Position numbers and translations under genes: made by a program | Notes under the pieces: model-generated | The model's database searches: none | The model's input: only the letters and a program-made list of their open reading frames with translations | What the model was told of the DNA's origin: nothing | Shown: one piece after another, positions 11,412-22,469 of the stretch | How the letters are laid out: every line of letters starts with the position of its first letter | Numbering within the stretch: position 1 is the stretch's first letter | Origin: Tricholoma matsutake | Lineage: Eukaryota; Basidiomycota; Agaricomycetes; Agaricales; Tricholomataceae | Length of the DNA stretch: 64,000 nt | Reading direction: 5' to 3' | Assembly (NCBI GenBank): GCA_026075535.2 | Contig: AP026549.1 | Span: 3,348,001 to 3,412,000 of the forward strand

Positions 11412-12796
11412 CTACTGGGATTCCTCCCACTTCCTCTCCAAAACCTTGATCTCCTCCATCAGCACCTCCACTTCCAACTTTTTGTGCACCAGCACTTCTG
11501 TGAGACACCGACGCCCGAGTCGTGCTGCATCCAATGCTGTCATCTCCTCCTCGACCGCACCCGCGACCTCGGGTTTGACCTCTCTTTCTCTCGCCTTTCC
11601 CTTCCCCTTCTCCTTCTCAGCCAACTTTGTCTTCACCTTCACCATTCGTTTTGGGCGCTCGTCGACTTTCGAGGGCCCAGCCTCCGCATTCTCGATAGGC
11701 TGGATAGCCCAGATGCGTATCGCTAAGTAATCACACAGATTCACAATCACAGTGGTTATCAAGGAATTTTACTTACTACGCCTTGGAGTCAACACCTCCA
11801 TCGACTCCCCTGTAATCTTTGTTGCTCGCTTGGAGCCCGCCTTTTTCCTTGACTTGCCTCGTCGGAGTCCTCGCCTTGACACTCCCTCCCAGTAGCACCC
11901 CTGCAGCCCTTGAGTGCATTGCTTGCACTTGGGCGCGCCCTCCTTGACGATGCATTCCTGCAACATCCTCAATCCTGCGCAACGATCACACTAAATCAAA
12001 ATCAAAAGCCTGATTAGTTTGAACAATATTGACATAAAAAGAAGGCTTACTGGACCATGGAAGGTGATCAAGTCACCTTCCTCCAATCAAACTCGCTTTG
12101 CCACTAGGGGCTCCTGATCGAGCTCATCTTTGCCCTCCTCCTCCTCGTCCATCTCATTGGCCTTCCTCTTCTTGACGATCTGCTCAATGACTGGTAGGTC
12201 ATCGACCTGAGGTTCTTCTTCTTTGGCCTCATCTTGATCAATTGAGAGGCACATCACCTCGAGTGCAGCAGTGCGATCGCAAAATTTGTTTTTCGAAACA
12301 GTCTTGGCCCAGACTTCGGCCAAGAATGCTCGACGCGCCTCGACCAGTGTGTCCCGTTGCTCCTTGATCCTTTTTGCCTTGGCCTCGATGGCCACCTGCC
12401 AAGCCACCCTCTCCTCCTCTCTCTGCCTCTCTCCCTCGATTTTCCTCGAATACTTCTCGAAAAGATACTTGCCCCCCCAAGAAAGCCAGCCCTCATGAGC
12501 GAATGGTGCAAACAGGCTGATCATCTCGTCCACCATCGCCTGCATGCGGTCATTGTGTGTCTCGTCGAATGACCCAATAAGATCATTGTATTCACTCTAT
12601 CAAATGATGTCAGAAAGTATACAGACCCAGAAATTCGAAAGCATACCAATTTCTCACAAAAATCTTGACCCCATACCTTGAAGTCGAGGTCTTTGGCCTT
12701 GCCAGCTTTGGGCATAGATTTCACATGATCGAGGATGGGAACAGCGAGCTCAGTGAGGATGGACATACTGTTGAGGAGGTTGATGAAGGAGATCAA
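11412..12796 (-). pseudogene. Antisense four-exon gene inside the inner gypsy element: coiled coil plus paired CX2C motifs
   Basis: Exons on the minus strand are 12796-12647, 12596-12051, 11990-11777 and 11722-11412; introns of 50, 60 and 54 bp have GTATGC, GTAAGC and GTAAGT donors and TAG acceptors. Exons total 1221 nt and phases match at every junction (exon 3 leaves one base, exon 4 starts at codon position 2). The product of about 406 residues has a helical N-terminus, a long charged coiled coil (EGERQREEERVAWQ), an acidic Lys-rich region, a Cys cluster created across intron 2 (GPCDRCAGL ... CKQCTQGLQGC), and a second helical region at the C-terminus. One TGA (12087-12089) interrupts it, probably an Arg codon. 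The Cys cluster resembles small fungal Zn-cluster-like domains; function unknown. Confidence 0.72.
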
Positions 12797-12896
12797 ATAG
12801 AAGGAGAAAAGTTTGAACCATGATGCGTCTTAAATCAACAATCAACAATGTCACATGACCCAGTTATTTCGGATCGACTGACTGGGATGGTCAGAA

Positions 12897-12914
12897 TTTC
12901 AGTAAGGGGGAGGA
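12897..12914 (+). promoter_or_regulatory. Polypurine tract of the inner gypsy element
   Basis: AGTAAGGGGGAGGA directly precedes the 3' LTR start TGATAGG. This is the expected site for plus-strand DNA priming in LTR retrotransposons. Confidence 0.8.
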
Positions 12915-13934
12915 TGATAGGTTGTCTCCTCAGCTCAAAGGCCGATTCACCATTACAACCGCATTCTAATCACATTGGCTAACTCCTACGATGTCCCAGA
13001 AGCAGTGCAACCACTTCCAACCAGGTCTATCAATTGCGATATCATATCGACTGCATCGAAACATCACCAGTGACATTGAACTTACTGAGAAACCACATCC
13101 CACAACCTTAGGACTACCTCAAAACCCCCTAAGATCCCTCTGAACAAACACCAAATATCCCCGATCAACCTCAAACAACCGCAAACACAATCGAACATTG
13201 TTGACCATCATTGACCATTGTTGAGCATTATCAATCGACATCGAGAGACTATGAGTGACATCAGGCGCCGCATTCATTATCTAAATGGTGGAATACCATG
13301 TGCCAGGGAGTATTCAAACTGGTGCTCAAACCTGCTGATAGTAGGTCAGCCTCATTCCAAGTCCCTATCACGTACAGAACCCACTGGATGGATTATTGCG
13401 AGACTTAGTGCAGTTTATACACAAGGATAGTCTCTTTTAGTTCTTTCCCTTTATTACTCCTTAATCATATGATAAATCTCTTTCTTGTTTGGATTCCAGT
13501 CTCATTTTAGCCTCATGTTTTAACTCATATCTTTTGCCTCATGTTCTACACATGTTTCTTATGCCATTTTAGGAAGTTTCTTTTAAAACATATAAAACTC
13601 TGTAGTATCTACTTGGAAATACAAGAAATTGTCTTCACATATTGCCTTGTATAGAGTTCTAAGAATCCGATCTATCCTCTAAACAATCTAAGCTTCTATG
13701 AGTTTTCTCAATCGACGAGAAACCTCTGTGATCATCCTCGTCCTTGATCCTCTTTCGACTCTCTGATTCTTCCTCTCTGATAGAACTACCTTCACAACTA
13801 GTACCAACTAGTTGTCTTCCCATTGGTTGGACCATGAACCTTCAGAACGTCTTGCACCCTTCCTCTGACTTGTGCAAATATCATCGGTTGCCTCATCAGC
13901 AGTTTTGGTGGTTTTCCTCGGTTGAGTATCATCA
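12915..13934 (+). repeat. 3' LTR of the inner gypsy element
   Basis: 1020 bp, same termini as the 5' LTR, with an internal deletion of about 160 bp near 13757. It is followed by the duplicated target CAGTG overlapping its CA end (13933-13937). Confidence 0.92.
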
Positions 13935-15425
13935 GTGGGTCCAAAGTGACCGACAATACAGTGAGCTTGGTTGATTATCCAGCCATGCAATGTACCATCC
14001 TTCGAGGGGGCAGAGGGAATGCAGAGGACCCTAACTCCTCCCTTGTTCTTGGTCCACACCAGCCCGTCCTCCACCTCGAAACTCGGGTGATCCCCTGGTC
14101 GTTTCAGGATCTTACTCCTGGGCATATCCCACTTGGATGTCCTCATCCAGCGGGTTGTGTTCAGATAATTGGACCTTCAGATCAGTCCCCGATGCCAATG
14201 AGTCATAGACCATTGGATTATCACTCCTGTCTAAGGCAGGGGTGACATCGTCCTCTTCAGGATGATCCACCATTATAGCCGCCACTTGCTCCCGCTGTTC
14301 AATCCTTTCTCTGAGGGCGGCTAAGTGCTCCTTCACCCACATGGCCTGGGCACAGGCTGAATGGTTCTCAATCACCTTGTTCTTGATTTCAAGATGCCTT
14401 TCCCAAGGGAGATCCTCGTGCTTGGGATCCAACCTTACATCTGCAAACACATAATGTTGCACCAAAGGGGCCTCATCCCAGTTATCAAACTGGTAGTACT
14501 GGGACAGGGCGTCAGCCACCTTGTTAAGGTTTCCTTTGATATATTGTATATCAAAGTCAAACCTTGACAGGTATTCCATCCATTGCATCTGCCTATGGTG
14601 CCGATCACTTACACACCGCTACTTTTGTGGAACCGCCAATCTGGCTGCCCCCAAAAAAAAAACTTTAGCCCTAAAAAACACAGTCAGGAACTATTTTTAA
14701 GCACATTTGAGGTTGAGTAAATAGTGTGAAAATTTTGATGTGGATTGAGTGCCCATCTATGGCCAAATAACCTTGCAAATGCCAGAAACAGGTATAATGA
14801 ACTTGAAACAATAATTGGATTTTGTTATTCACACCATAGTTCATCATGAAAGTTCTCTTCCAGTTTTTGTGATATCAGTATTATGTCAATACCACCTCTT
14901 CAAAACACATATAAGAGTGTTTACACAAGAGGGATAAGAACTACCCCTTTTTTTGCAAGTTGCAGAGGTAAAAATGTAACCACCCACCAAACTGAAGTCT
15001 GCTCAAGAAATTTTCTCACTCAGTTTTGAAGCTAATAAGAAACCCTCAATACAATATCTTCTTATCACTAAAAAAAGTGTTTCTACAAAGGCATAAGAAA
15101 ACAGTTGTTTTCTGGAGGACTAGAAAAGTTTGTACAAAAGTAGTGGCATGTAAGTGATCGGCACCATAGCTGATAGACAACGCTGTGTCTGGAAGAACTC
15201 TAGGGCCTTGTGGTTGGTTACCACATGGAACCTCCATCCTATCAGTTTATCCTCCCACTTGAGTAGCTGCTCAAGGATGGCAATGGTCTCATGCTCAAAG
15301 GTACAATAGTTCCTTTGAGTGTCCGAGAACTTCTTGGATAGAAAACCAGCTGGGTGACAATTTTGCCACTCCTTTCCTTGCCTGTACATGGCCCCTACTC
15401 CAAACACCGACACATCACAGATCAC
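13935..15425 (-). pseudogene. RNase H and N-terminal integrase zinc finger of the outer gypsy element
   Basis: Frame 15425-15169 begins DVSVFGVGAMYRQ and contains HETIAILEQLLKWEDKL; it continues beyond the MITE at 14596-15166 with QMQWMEYLSRFDFDIQYIKG and VADALSQ (14588-14500), the end of RNase H. A linker follows, then from about 14010 the integrase N-terminus (AHCIVGHFGP), which is cut at 13935 by the inner gypsy element. The frame changes near 14130. Deleting the MITE plus one TA joins LSA to RQMQWMEYL in frame. Confidence 0.85.
14596..15166. mobile_element. 571-bp MITE with TA target duplication
   Basis: Terminal inverted repeats begin TGGTGCCGATCACTTACA on both sides and run for about 35 bp with a few mismatches. 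The dinucleotide TA flanks both ends (14594-14595, 15167-15168). Excision with one TA restores the RNase H frame, so the ends are exact. A TA duplication is typical of Tc1/mariner-derived MITEs. No ORF is present inside. Confidence 0.9.
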
Positions 15426-15506
15426 CCAAATGGGATCTGGTGAGGATGGGTTGATTGGCTTCAGTACAGGAGTCGTACAACAAATATCCTTGATTGTTTG
15501 GAAACA

Positions 15507-16796
15507 TCAATCGTGGATGGGATGCCACTGGAAGGACTGTCCATTCTTTGTCATTGCAGAGAGTGGACTGGTGTAGGCAGAGATGTCAGGGAGGAAGTGG
15601 GCCAGGTACTGCACCAGGCCCAAAAAGCGCTGGATATTGTGATGGTTATGGGGTGTTTTCCACTCCCATATTTGGGCCATCTTGTCACTATCTGTGTGGA
15701 GACCCAGGTTGTCAATCATATGTCCGAGACATTCCAATTTCTCAGCATATAATTCGCACTTATCAGCGCGAAGGTACAATTGGTGTTTCCTCAGCTTGTC
15801 GAAGACGAGCTTGAGGTGTAGCTGGTGTTCTTCAATGGTCTCACTGAACACAAAGGTATCATCTAGATATACATGGACAAAAAGTCCTATGTATTCATGG
15901 AAAATGGAATTCATTAGCCGCTGGAAGGTGGAAGGGGCATTGCAGTCCCCTTGCTGCATCACCAAACTCTCAAATACCCCTAGCACTGTCGCAAAGGCCG
16001 TCTTCCAGATATCTCCTGGTTCGACTGCGACCTGTTTGTAGGCATCAGAGAGATTGATCTTTGATCGGTACTTGGCCCAAGCCACATCCAAGCAGATGAG
16101 GTCCTGGTCGGGGAAGGGAGTGAGATTCTTGACAGTATTGTCATTCCACCTCTTTGTGTTAACCACGGTCTGAATGGCACCATTCTTTTTGGGGACAACT
16201 AGCATCGGGGCCGCCTGCTCCACTTGTGCTGGTCGCCACCATCCTGCATGGCAGTACTGGTCGATTTTCTCAGCAAGCAGTTGTCTCATCGAGTCCAGAC
16301 AGTGGGGCAAATGGTAATTGTATTGTTTGCCCTCATCCACCAAATTCCTTTGGTGGTTGATCTCCCTCATGGGGGGAGGTCTTTCTGGAACACCTTGCAG
16401 GATATCCTCACAGGCAGCAATCCACTCCTTTTGCAGGCATGGAATATCCTTTCTTTCTAGGGGTCCCTGATCCCTAGTCTTGGAGGCCAACTTGTCGCAG
16501 ATGGTGAACAGAACCTCATTCAAACCGCTCAATTGCTGCTCAGTGAGCACCACAGGAATGGTGGGGTTTCCACTGTTCACCCCAAAGTTTGGGCCATCCA
16601 GGAAGTGGTCCCGGGTAAACTCTTCGACCAATTCATCCCAATTTCCAGAGTCCTCCTGTTCAACATCGGGCTCTGGATCAATCAGTCGGGGAGATACATA
16701 GTCTTCCTCATCTGGTCCCAGCAGTATGGGATCAGATAATCCTAGTCCCTCCCCAGAACATGGACAATCCATGTCCCGCTCATCTTCCATTCTCAT
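15507..16796 (-). pseudogene. Reverse transcriptase of the outer gypsy element
   Basis: 429 open codons. An acidic linker after the protease leads to the RT start (GWWRPAQVEQAAPMLVVPKK), palm motifs (SKINLSDAYKQVAVEPGD; QQGDCNAPSTFQRLMN) and the catalytic box VYLDD (about 15865). The thumb segment has KCELYAEKLECLGHMID and the connection has RFLGLVQYLAHFLP. A frameshift near 15500 separates it from the RNase H frame. The length and lack of stops contrast with the heavily mutated inner element, which inserted later. Confidence 0.9.
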
Positions 16797-16898
16797 GGAT
16801 TTTCGCTCTACTGAAGGAGGCTGAGCTGAAAGTGAACAGGGTCCCAGCTTGTCTGGGTCCCTTATGGGCCAGGCAGTGGCTTGAGGGCCACCATCCAG

Positions 16899-17797
16899 TC
16901 ATTTGACCTGATGGGGTGGGATCCTCATGGAATACCATCTCACCTGACAAAAGGTGCTTTCACATTCAATGATGGTGGGCATGACTTTTCCCTTCAAGCG
17001 CACTTCATCACACTCAAAGTCGAGGATGATCCCATGTTTCCTCATGAACATGGTTCCGACAATTGCATCATACCTATTGAGGTTGACCACATTGAAGTAA
17101 TGTTCACCCATGAAGTTCAAACTCAGAGAATAATCCAAAATTAATTTTGGACTGACTCCCTACTGTCCCCAGCTGCAGGTAAGGCAAGGCAGGGGTAGGG
17201 GTATACCCTTGTGTTTTTGGGCTAAGGGTATGAGGGGTAAGGGTAGGGGTTTGGAAGTTCATACCCTTGCATACCCCTGTACCCTTACTAAGGGTACAGG
17301 GGTATGCCAGGGGTATGCTTATGTAAGAATATCATTTGATTTTTTCAGCTACAAAGACTCATATTAGATTTTCATCAATTAAATTCAGATTTTGGGATTG
17401 TCCAACATGATAATGGCTTTCATATGTTAATAAGAGGTATTAAATATGTGATATTAATAATAAATACAATAGTTATCAACACTTTTCAAATGAATTTTGC
17501 TCTAAATATGTTGATTTTGTGCCAAACCCTTGTACCCTTGACAAACCCTCCCATACCCTTGGCAACCCTTATATGTTTCCATACCCTTACCCCTAAGGGT
17601 AGGGTGTTCAGGTGTAGGGGTAAGGGTATGAGATTTGACACCCAGGGGTAACCCCTGCCTTGCCCTAGCTGCAGGGGTATGGGCTCCTCAAGCTCACGGA
17701 CCTTGAGATTAGCAGACACTGTGAATTCTGGAGACACAGAGTCAGAAGTGCAACCAGAGTCCAGTAGAACATTGGCCTCGAGGCCATGTATTTTCAT
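16899..17797 (-). pseudogene. Retropepsin of the outer gypsy element, split by a MITE
   Basis: The N-terminal half (17797-17668) holds the catalytic motif VLLDSGCTSD. The C-terminal half (17171-16899) holds NLNRYDAIVGTMFMRKHGI, the usual second conserved segment. Between them lies the hAT-like MITE at 17180-17667. Together the halves match the normal size of a gypsy protease domain. Confidence 0.85.
17180..17667. mobile_element. hAT-like MITE (TAAGGCAAGGCAGGGG family), unoccupied copy
   Basis: 488 bp. Ends are TAAGGCAAGGCAGGGGTA and, reversed, TAGGGCAAGGCAGGGGTT. A perfect 8-bp duplication GCTGCAGG flanks it (17172-17179, 17668-17675). A second copy at 30655-39605 is interrupted by a copia element; this copy therefore shows the empty site. 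The TIR resembles that of the 5728-6881 and 47864-48435 elements, suggesting one superfamily. No coding capacity. Confidence 0.93.
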
Positions 17798-19083
17798 TCA
17801 AACTACAAAGCACCGATTATGTTTTTTGGAGTGAGGAGGATGAGATATCTTCTTCATTGACTTCCTCAGGGCTGGGAGTCCCCTGAGGTTGAATCGTATT
17901 GGATGGGAGGGTTTACCCATTACTCCCATCCGATCCCCTAGAGAAAATGAGGGGGTCATTCCTCCTTCCATGGCAAAGGTTTCTCCAATGGAGGGATCCC
18001 TGATGTCGAGGCCTTCCTCATCACCTCCTTCTTCTTCTGTATCCAACACCGACTGCGCTGAAGGGCAGACATCGGAGTCGCTTTTGGGGAAATCATATTC
18101 CACCAGTTCTCAAATAGAACCAAACATCTCTTGACCTTCGTAGTCACTCCGGCTAGTCTCATACTCCGAGGGTAAAGGGTACACTTCCCCCTCAGAGCTG
18201 TATTGGGAACCCAGGACTGGATCATCTTCATCTTCAGAATCACTATGAGCAGCTTCCAGCCGTTCTTCCCCAGGGCTATGGATATCCTAGGGTATATCAT
18301 GGGGGGGGAATCTGCCCCTGCTCTCATTCTAGCACCTGGCCTAGGCCGTGGAGAGCCTGGGCAGCCATGGTTCTCAGGACACTTCAGGTCATTGGAGTAA
18401 TGACCCTTCCCTCCAAATTTGAAGCAAGTGGGAGGAGGTTTAGCCTCATCCACCCTCTTGGAATGAGAGGGGGGTTCATAGTGGGGGGAACACTCTCCTG
18501 CTAGGAGAGAGTGTCGTTCAGCTAGTGGGTGCTCTACTTCCTTGGTGGGGGCCCCAGAGTACCATCATGGGGTTCGATCTCGATTCCTTTGGCAGTCAGT
18601 TATCCCTTGGGGAGTCACCTGGTCATTTGAGGGCAGATTCAGACTTAGACGGGGGAAGGGTTGACCTGGGTTTTACTGTTTCCTTGCTCGAGGAGAGCAC
18701 TTCTACCATCTGCCTTCACTCTTGATACCTTTTCTCTTTGCGGAGGATTTCCTCTGCTTCCTTGGCATAATACAAGGGGGTATGGGTAGAACTGGCTTCC
18801 ACTGAGCACCCCTTGTCGAAGATAAAGGACACCATGGAACTAGGCATCCCCGACAAGAGCTGGGTTTTAAACGTGAACCTATCAGGGGCACAAACCATCC
18901 TGGTCATGTAATGCTCCAGGCAGTGATAATAGCTCATCACTCCTTTGCCAACATTGTATTTCATGCACGAGAAGTTCTCAGCGGCATCATAAGTGGCATT
19001 GTCATGGATGAACCGGTCGTAGAGCCCAGTGATGATGTCCTTGAAAGTCCAGGATGCCTGATGATGGTACACCCCATCCACGT
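17798..19083 (-). pseudogene. Gag C-terminal half and zinc-knuckle region of the outer gypsy element
   Basis: Segment 19083-18716 reads SWTFKDIITGLYDRFIHD then RMVCAPDRFTFKTQLLSGMP and YAKEAEEILRKEK, the C-terminal capsid of basidiomycete gypsy gag. The knuckle near 18430 reads CFKFGGKGHYSND, where the second Cys is Phe and the third is Leu, so zinc binding is lost. An acidic linker (18240-17956) leads to the protease. Frameshifts separate 18716-19147 from 17956-18453. Confidence 0.78.
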
Positions 19084-20413
19084 TGATGATGCTCAACCCA
19101 GAAACCCAAACAAAACCTACTAAATGGCTTTGGATGGTATAACACAAGTCAGAGGAAGGATGCGAGGCCCTCTAGATGTCACCTGTCAGACCGACCATCA
19201 AATAGTCATAAAAGGACTTCTTGTCGAAGCAGTTTGAAGCTAAAAGAATGTGTTTCGAGGACTTTTGAGGATTTTCGAGGAGTTGCAATGATTTTCGAGA
19301 TGTCACGATATTTCTCAAGGTTTTTTCGAAGAAGTTTCAAGGAATTTTGAGAGCGCAAATATGTTCAGATGCAAGATCGGGGGACTAGACGAGTAGTAGA
19401 AGCGAAGCAAAGGTGAATCAAGGGAAACAAGAGCAAAAATAGCATAATGTGAGGAATTTCAAGGAATTTCAAGGAAGTTTAGTGTAAAACACCAAACTTC
19501 GGACTGAATAAGACTAAACTGAACTCTCAAATCACTGTGATCTGGGAGGAAGACAATGACTTTCTTGTTTTTCTTTGTATCTAGTACATCTTTTTATATA
19601 AAATAAAGAAAGTACCTAAAAAGGCTAGAGAACATGAGGCAAACATGTGGAAAACTTGAGGCAAAGATAATAGAAGTATATCAGAACCATAAAGCGAGAC
19701 TAGAAAGGGTGAATATAACACATGATGTAGAAATAATAAGAAAGAATAGCTAACAGCGGACTGTCCTTGGTATAAATTGAATAAAACATCGGAAACTGCT
19801 TCGAGCAGATTGTATGCGTGCACATGTGGTCAAAATGTGTTCAAGATACTCGAGATAGTGTCCCATGTGTCCAGCATGCATCCGAAGATCGTTAAAATAG
19901 GAAATACTGTGTCCGAAGATGTTTTTCAAGGTTCGATATTTTTCGAAGATTTTCAAAGATTCTTCGGACTTCATTCATGGCCCGAAATTGGTGCGATATT
20001 GTTTGACAATGGTAGGGGATATGTCTGGCATGTGTGTGATGACCATTCGGATAGTGATATAGTGTCTGATGTCAATTTTTGATGTTCGATGATTTTCGAA
20101 GTCAGTCAAGGAAATATCGGACTTGTTCAAAGGCTGATATCGCTGCGATATTGCTTGAAACTGGTTCGGAACTCATCGACAATGTTCCAAGTGTATATTC
20201 TGAGCTGTCCAAAGGTCAGGGGAACTGTATTATGGCAGCCGAAGGCATACAAAGAATTTTGAAGTGTTGCGAAGAATTTCGAAGCATTCTTGTGACTTAC
20301 TAGAGGTTTGTAGAGGTTTGGAGGGGTTCGTATGGGTTCATAGAGGTTCAGAGGGGTTCGTATGGGTTCATAGAGGTTCGGAGGGGTTCGTATGGGTTCA
20401 TAGAGCTTCAACA
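19084..20413 (-). repeat. LTR-like 1.33-kb insertion in gag (probable solo LTR)
   Basis: The insertion splits the outer gag between FEDNIDRSTLSFKLG (right) and VDGVYHHQASWTFK (left). Its ends are TGATGATGCTCAACCC and AGCTTCAACA, that is TG...CA. The left end resembles the inverted inner-gypsy LTR (TGATGATACTCAACC), and it shares motifs such as GAACATGAGGCAAA, so it looks like a distant relative of that LTR family in minus orientation. Only a short ACG is shared by the flanks, so no clean target duplication was found. A three-fold repeat of GGTTCGTATGGGTTCATAGA lies near its right end. No gene seen. Confidence 0.65.
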
Positions 20414-21786
20414 ACGATTGTAGATGTGTTTTCCAAGCTTGAATGACAAGGTGGACCTATCAATGTTATCCTCAAACCAGGTCAAGGCCATCCCTTCCAG
20501 GTACATACCTGTGTACTTGATGCACTCTGGGTCCTTCTCAGGACCACAGACCCATCCTACTCTCATCCATCGCAAGAAGGAGTTGAGCCAATGCTCAAAT
20601 ACCTTGGTATCAGGACTTCCTCCATAATTTGGAGGATTGGGCACACGGGGACCATTCTTTTTGTCTGGGGAGGAGTCCAAAGACACCTCGACCTTATTGT
20701 CTATCTGTTCATAGAACTTGGAGTGCATAGCCTTCAAGTATTTGGAAGGTCGACAGTTACCCTTGTCTTGATACAAATTGAGCTCTTGGGTGTATCCTCT
20801 CTGTTTGTTCTGAGAGGCTGATCAAGTATCCAGGGACTCTCGGTTCCTGGATCGTCCTGAAGGGGTATTCCTTGATTGGGTCCCCTCCGGCACTGACTGC
20901 AACCTCGATCATGGATGACTGTTCAGTAGAAGGAAACTTGAGCCTTTGACTTTGACTTCCTCTTCAGAGGGAGGTGAGTAGCCTTCATCATTGTCACTGC
21001 TGTCTTCATCCTTGGAGGACCTGTCTCTGCTGTTTCCATCTGATTCCGGGTCTCCTTGTGGGGAAGGAGCTCTATTGTCTTGACCTTCATGAGCCTTCCC
21101 TCAAGATGGGGAAGGTGGAGGTTGTCCCTCGAATGGGTATCCATCTTTATCAAACCAAATCCCCTGGTCGGGAATGTCAGTAGGCTGTCCCTTTTGCAGG
21201 GCAGCATTGCGGAACCACTGGAGGGCAACCTTGCTAGTCCCATCGTAGTGCACCAATTTTTTGGATGCATATGGGGTGGGGGGCACCAGATCTTCTCGCC
21301 GGGAGCCCTCACAGCAAGATGAGGTATTACCAGTGGGGCGGAGACGCTCCTCTGCCTCTTGGTGAATCTGGGCCGAGAAACTCTTGAGGAGGTTCCTCGA
21401 GAGCTCAGACGGGCCATAACTGGTCTGTCCCAAATAGAAATTGAAGAGATCCTGTGCCTGTTCTGCAAACCTCTTTGCCTCCCTCCCATCGTTACCAGGA
21501 GGAGGGATCTTGACAGGGAGCTTCTCTCCTTGTCGACGCTGCCAGGATTGCTCGTCCATGGGAGTGGGTGAACGAGAGCTACTAACTGATGTTTGCCTCT
21601 GGCGAGGGGAACTTGGGTTGTGGTGGGAGGTCCACAAAGACGATTGGGCCTCATCCTCGGGCACTCTTTCTGGCCAAGGACTGGTTGGAAGTACTGGAGG
21701 AGAAGCTGGCACCCCACTGGGCCCATCCTCAACTTCCTGGGCCATGCTATTCTTGGGGGTAGTAGTACCTGGAGGCTCTGGGCCAC
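20414..21786 (-). pseudogene. Gag N-terminal half of the outer gypsy element
   Basis: Frame 21745-21101 starts MAQEVEDGPSGVPASPP and is Pro/Ser-rich, with KRFAEQAQDLFNFYLGQTSY. A frame change leads to 20776-20430 with KYLKAMHSKFYEQ and VFEHWLNSFLRWMRVGW ... GMALTWFEDNI, the conserved capsid start. No LTR or PBS is visible between 21786 and the TIR element at 21818. Confidence 0.72.
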
Positions 21787-21817
21787 CAGTATCCTGTAGT
21801 GATCTGGGTTGATGCCC

Positions 21818-22405
21818 AGTATTTACATATATTTACTTAGTGTTTGCGCAAGCCACTGGTCCCTTTATAAGGGCCGGTTTTAATTACAACGACAGACTTT
21901 TTTACACACAGAAAAATATACATTTATTGTGTTCTTGTGGTGTGTGATATAAGTCTACCCCATCCGCTTTACTACATATCCATTGCCAAGGACGGTTTTT
22001 CTGCCCTGGCTTTGCTTTGGGTCTTTGCTGGCTTGCTTTGGGTCTTGGTCAAAGACATGGGGTACCAGATTCTCGAGAACCTGTCGCAGGTAGCGTCAAG
22101 TTGGATCACATCACTTTTCAAATGAACTGTCGCCCATGGCATCAGGGTCAAATTTTGATGTTATGGCATGATCGATAGACATTTGCAAAGAACAAAGTTG
22201 AAGAATGTGGTTTTAATATACAAGTTTCAGTGTTAAAAAAAGTGTAGTAAACTGGGAGGTAGACTTTGGCTTTCACACAACACTAACATGCATAACATAT
22301 ATTGATGTTGGTAATGTAAAAGTCTGTTGATCTAATAGGAGCTGGCCCTTATAAAGGGTCCGGTACCAGGCTATCAAAAGGTAAAGTAAATATATATAAA
22401 GACTG
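21818..22405. mobile_element. 588-bp TIR element (CAGTATTTAC family)
   Basis: Ends are CAGTATTTACATATATTTAC and, reversed, CAGTCTTTATATATATTTAC; inner arms share CCCTTTATAAGGGCC. The TIR start resembles hAT ends, but the flanks (TTGATGCC, ACAACTAG) do not match, so no target duplication is claimed. It lies at the junction between the outer gypsy element and the dioxygenase fragment. No ORF of note. Confidence 0.65.
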
Positions 22406-22469
22406 ACAACTAGTCAGCCACCACTACATATGCCGACATCCTGCCAAATGATGAACAGTCTCCAGTTTA

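Larger units (their letters stand above)
2679..13934 (+). mobile_element. Inner Ty3/gypsy retrotransposon inserted in the outer integrase
   Basis: An 11,256-bp element bounded by direct LTRs starting TGATAGGTTG and ending GAGTATCATCA. Internal order is PBS, gag, retropepsin, RT, RNase H, integrase, an antisense multi-exon gene, PPT and 3' LTR. The pentamer CAGTG lies at both outer edges (2676-2680 and 13933-13937). Deleting the element plus one CAGTG rejoins the outer integrase in frame as GPTAKMAEYVRRW, which fixes the insertion point. Pol is full of in-frame TGA codons, so the copy is dead. Confidence 0.92.
1..21786 (-). mobile_element. Outer Ty3/gypsy chromodomain retrotransposon, nested-in and degenerate
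   Basis: Reading the minus strand from right to left gives, in order, gag (21786-18716), a zinc-knuckle region (near 18450), retropepsin (17797-16899), reverse transcriptase (16796-15507), RNase H (15425-14112), integrase (14146-1828) and a chromodomain (1651-1469). This is the Ty3/gypsy (Metaviridae) order. Four younger insertions interrupt it at 2679-13934, 14596-15166, 17180-17667 and 19084-20413. No LTR was recognised at either end: the left end leaves the window and the right end meets a TIR element at 21818. Frameshifts and in-frame TGA codons make it inactive, although the RT part is still open for 429 codons. Confidence 0.9.

Noticed and set aside
19084..20413. Full retroelement inserted in gag
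   Set aside because: The insertion has no pol or gag motif; only LTR-like ends and related LTR sequence, so a solo LTR is the better call.
21101..21812. Plus-strand frames over the outer gag, for example 21441-21812
   Set aside because: Antisense shadows of the minus-strand gag, whose capsid motifs are clear.
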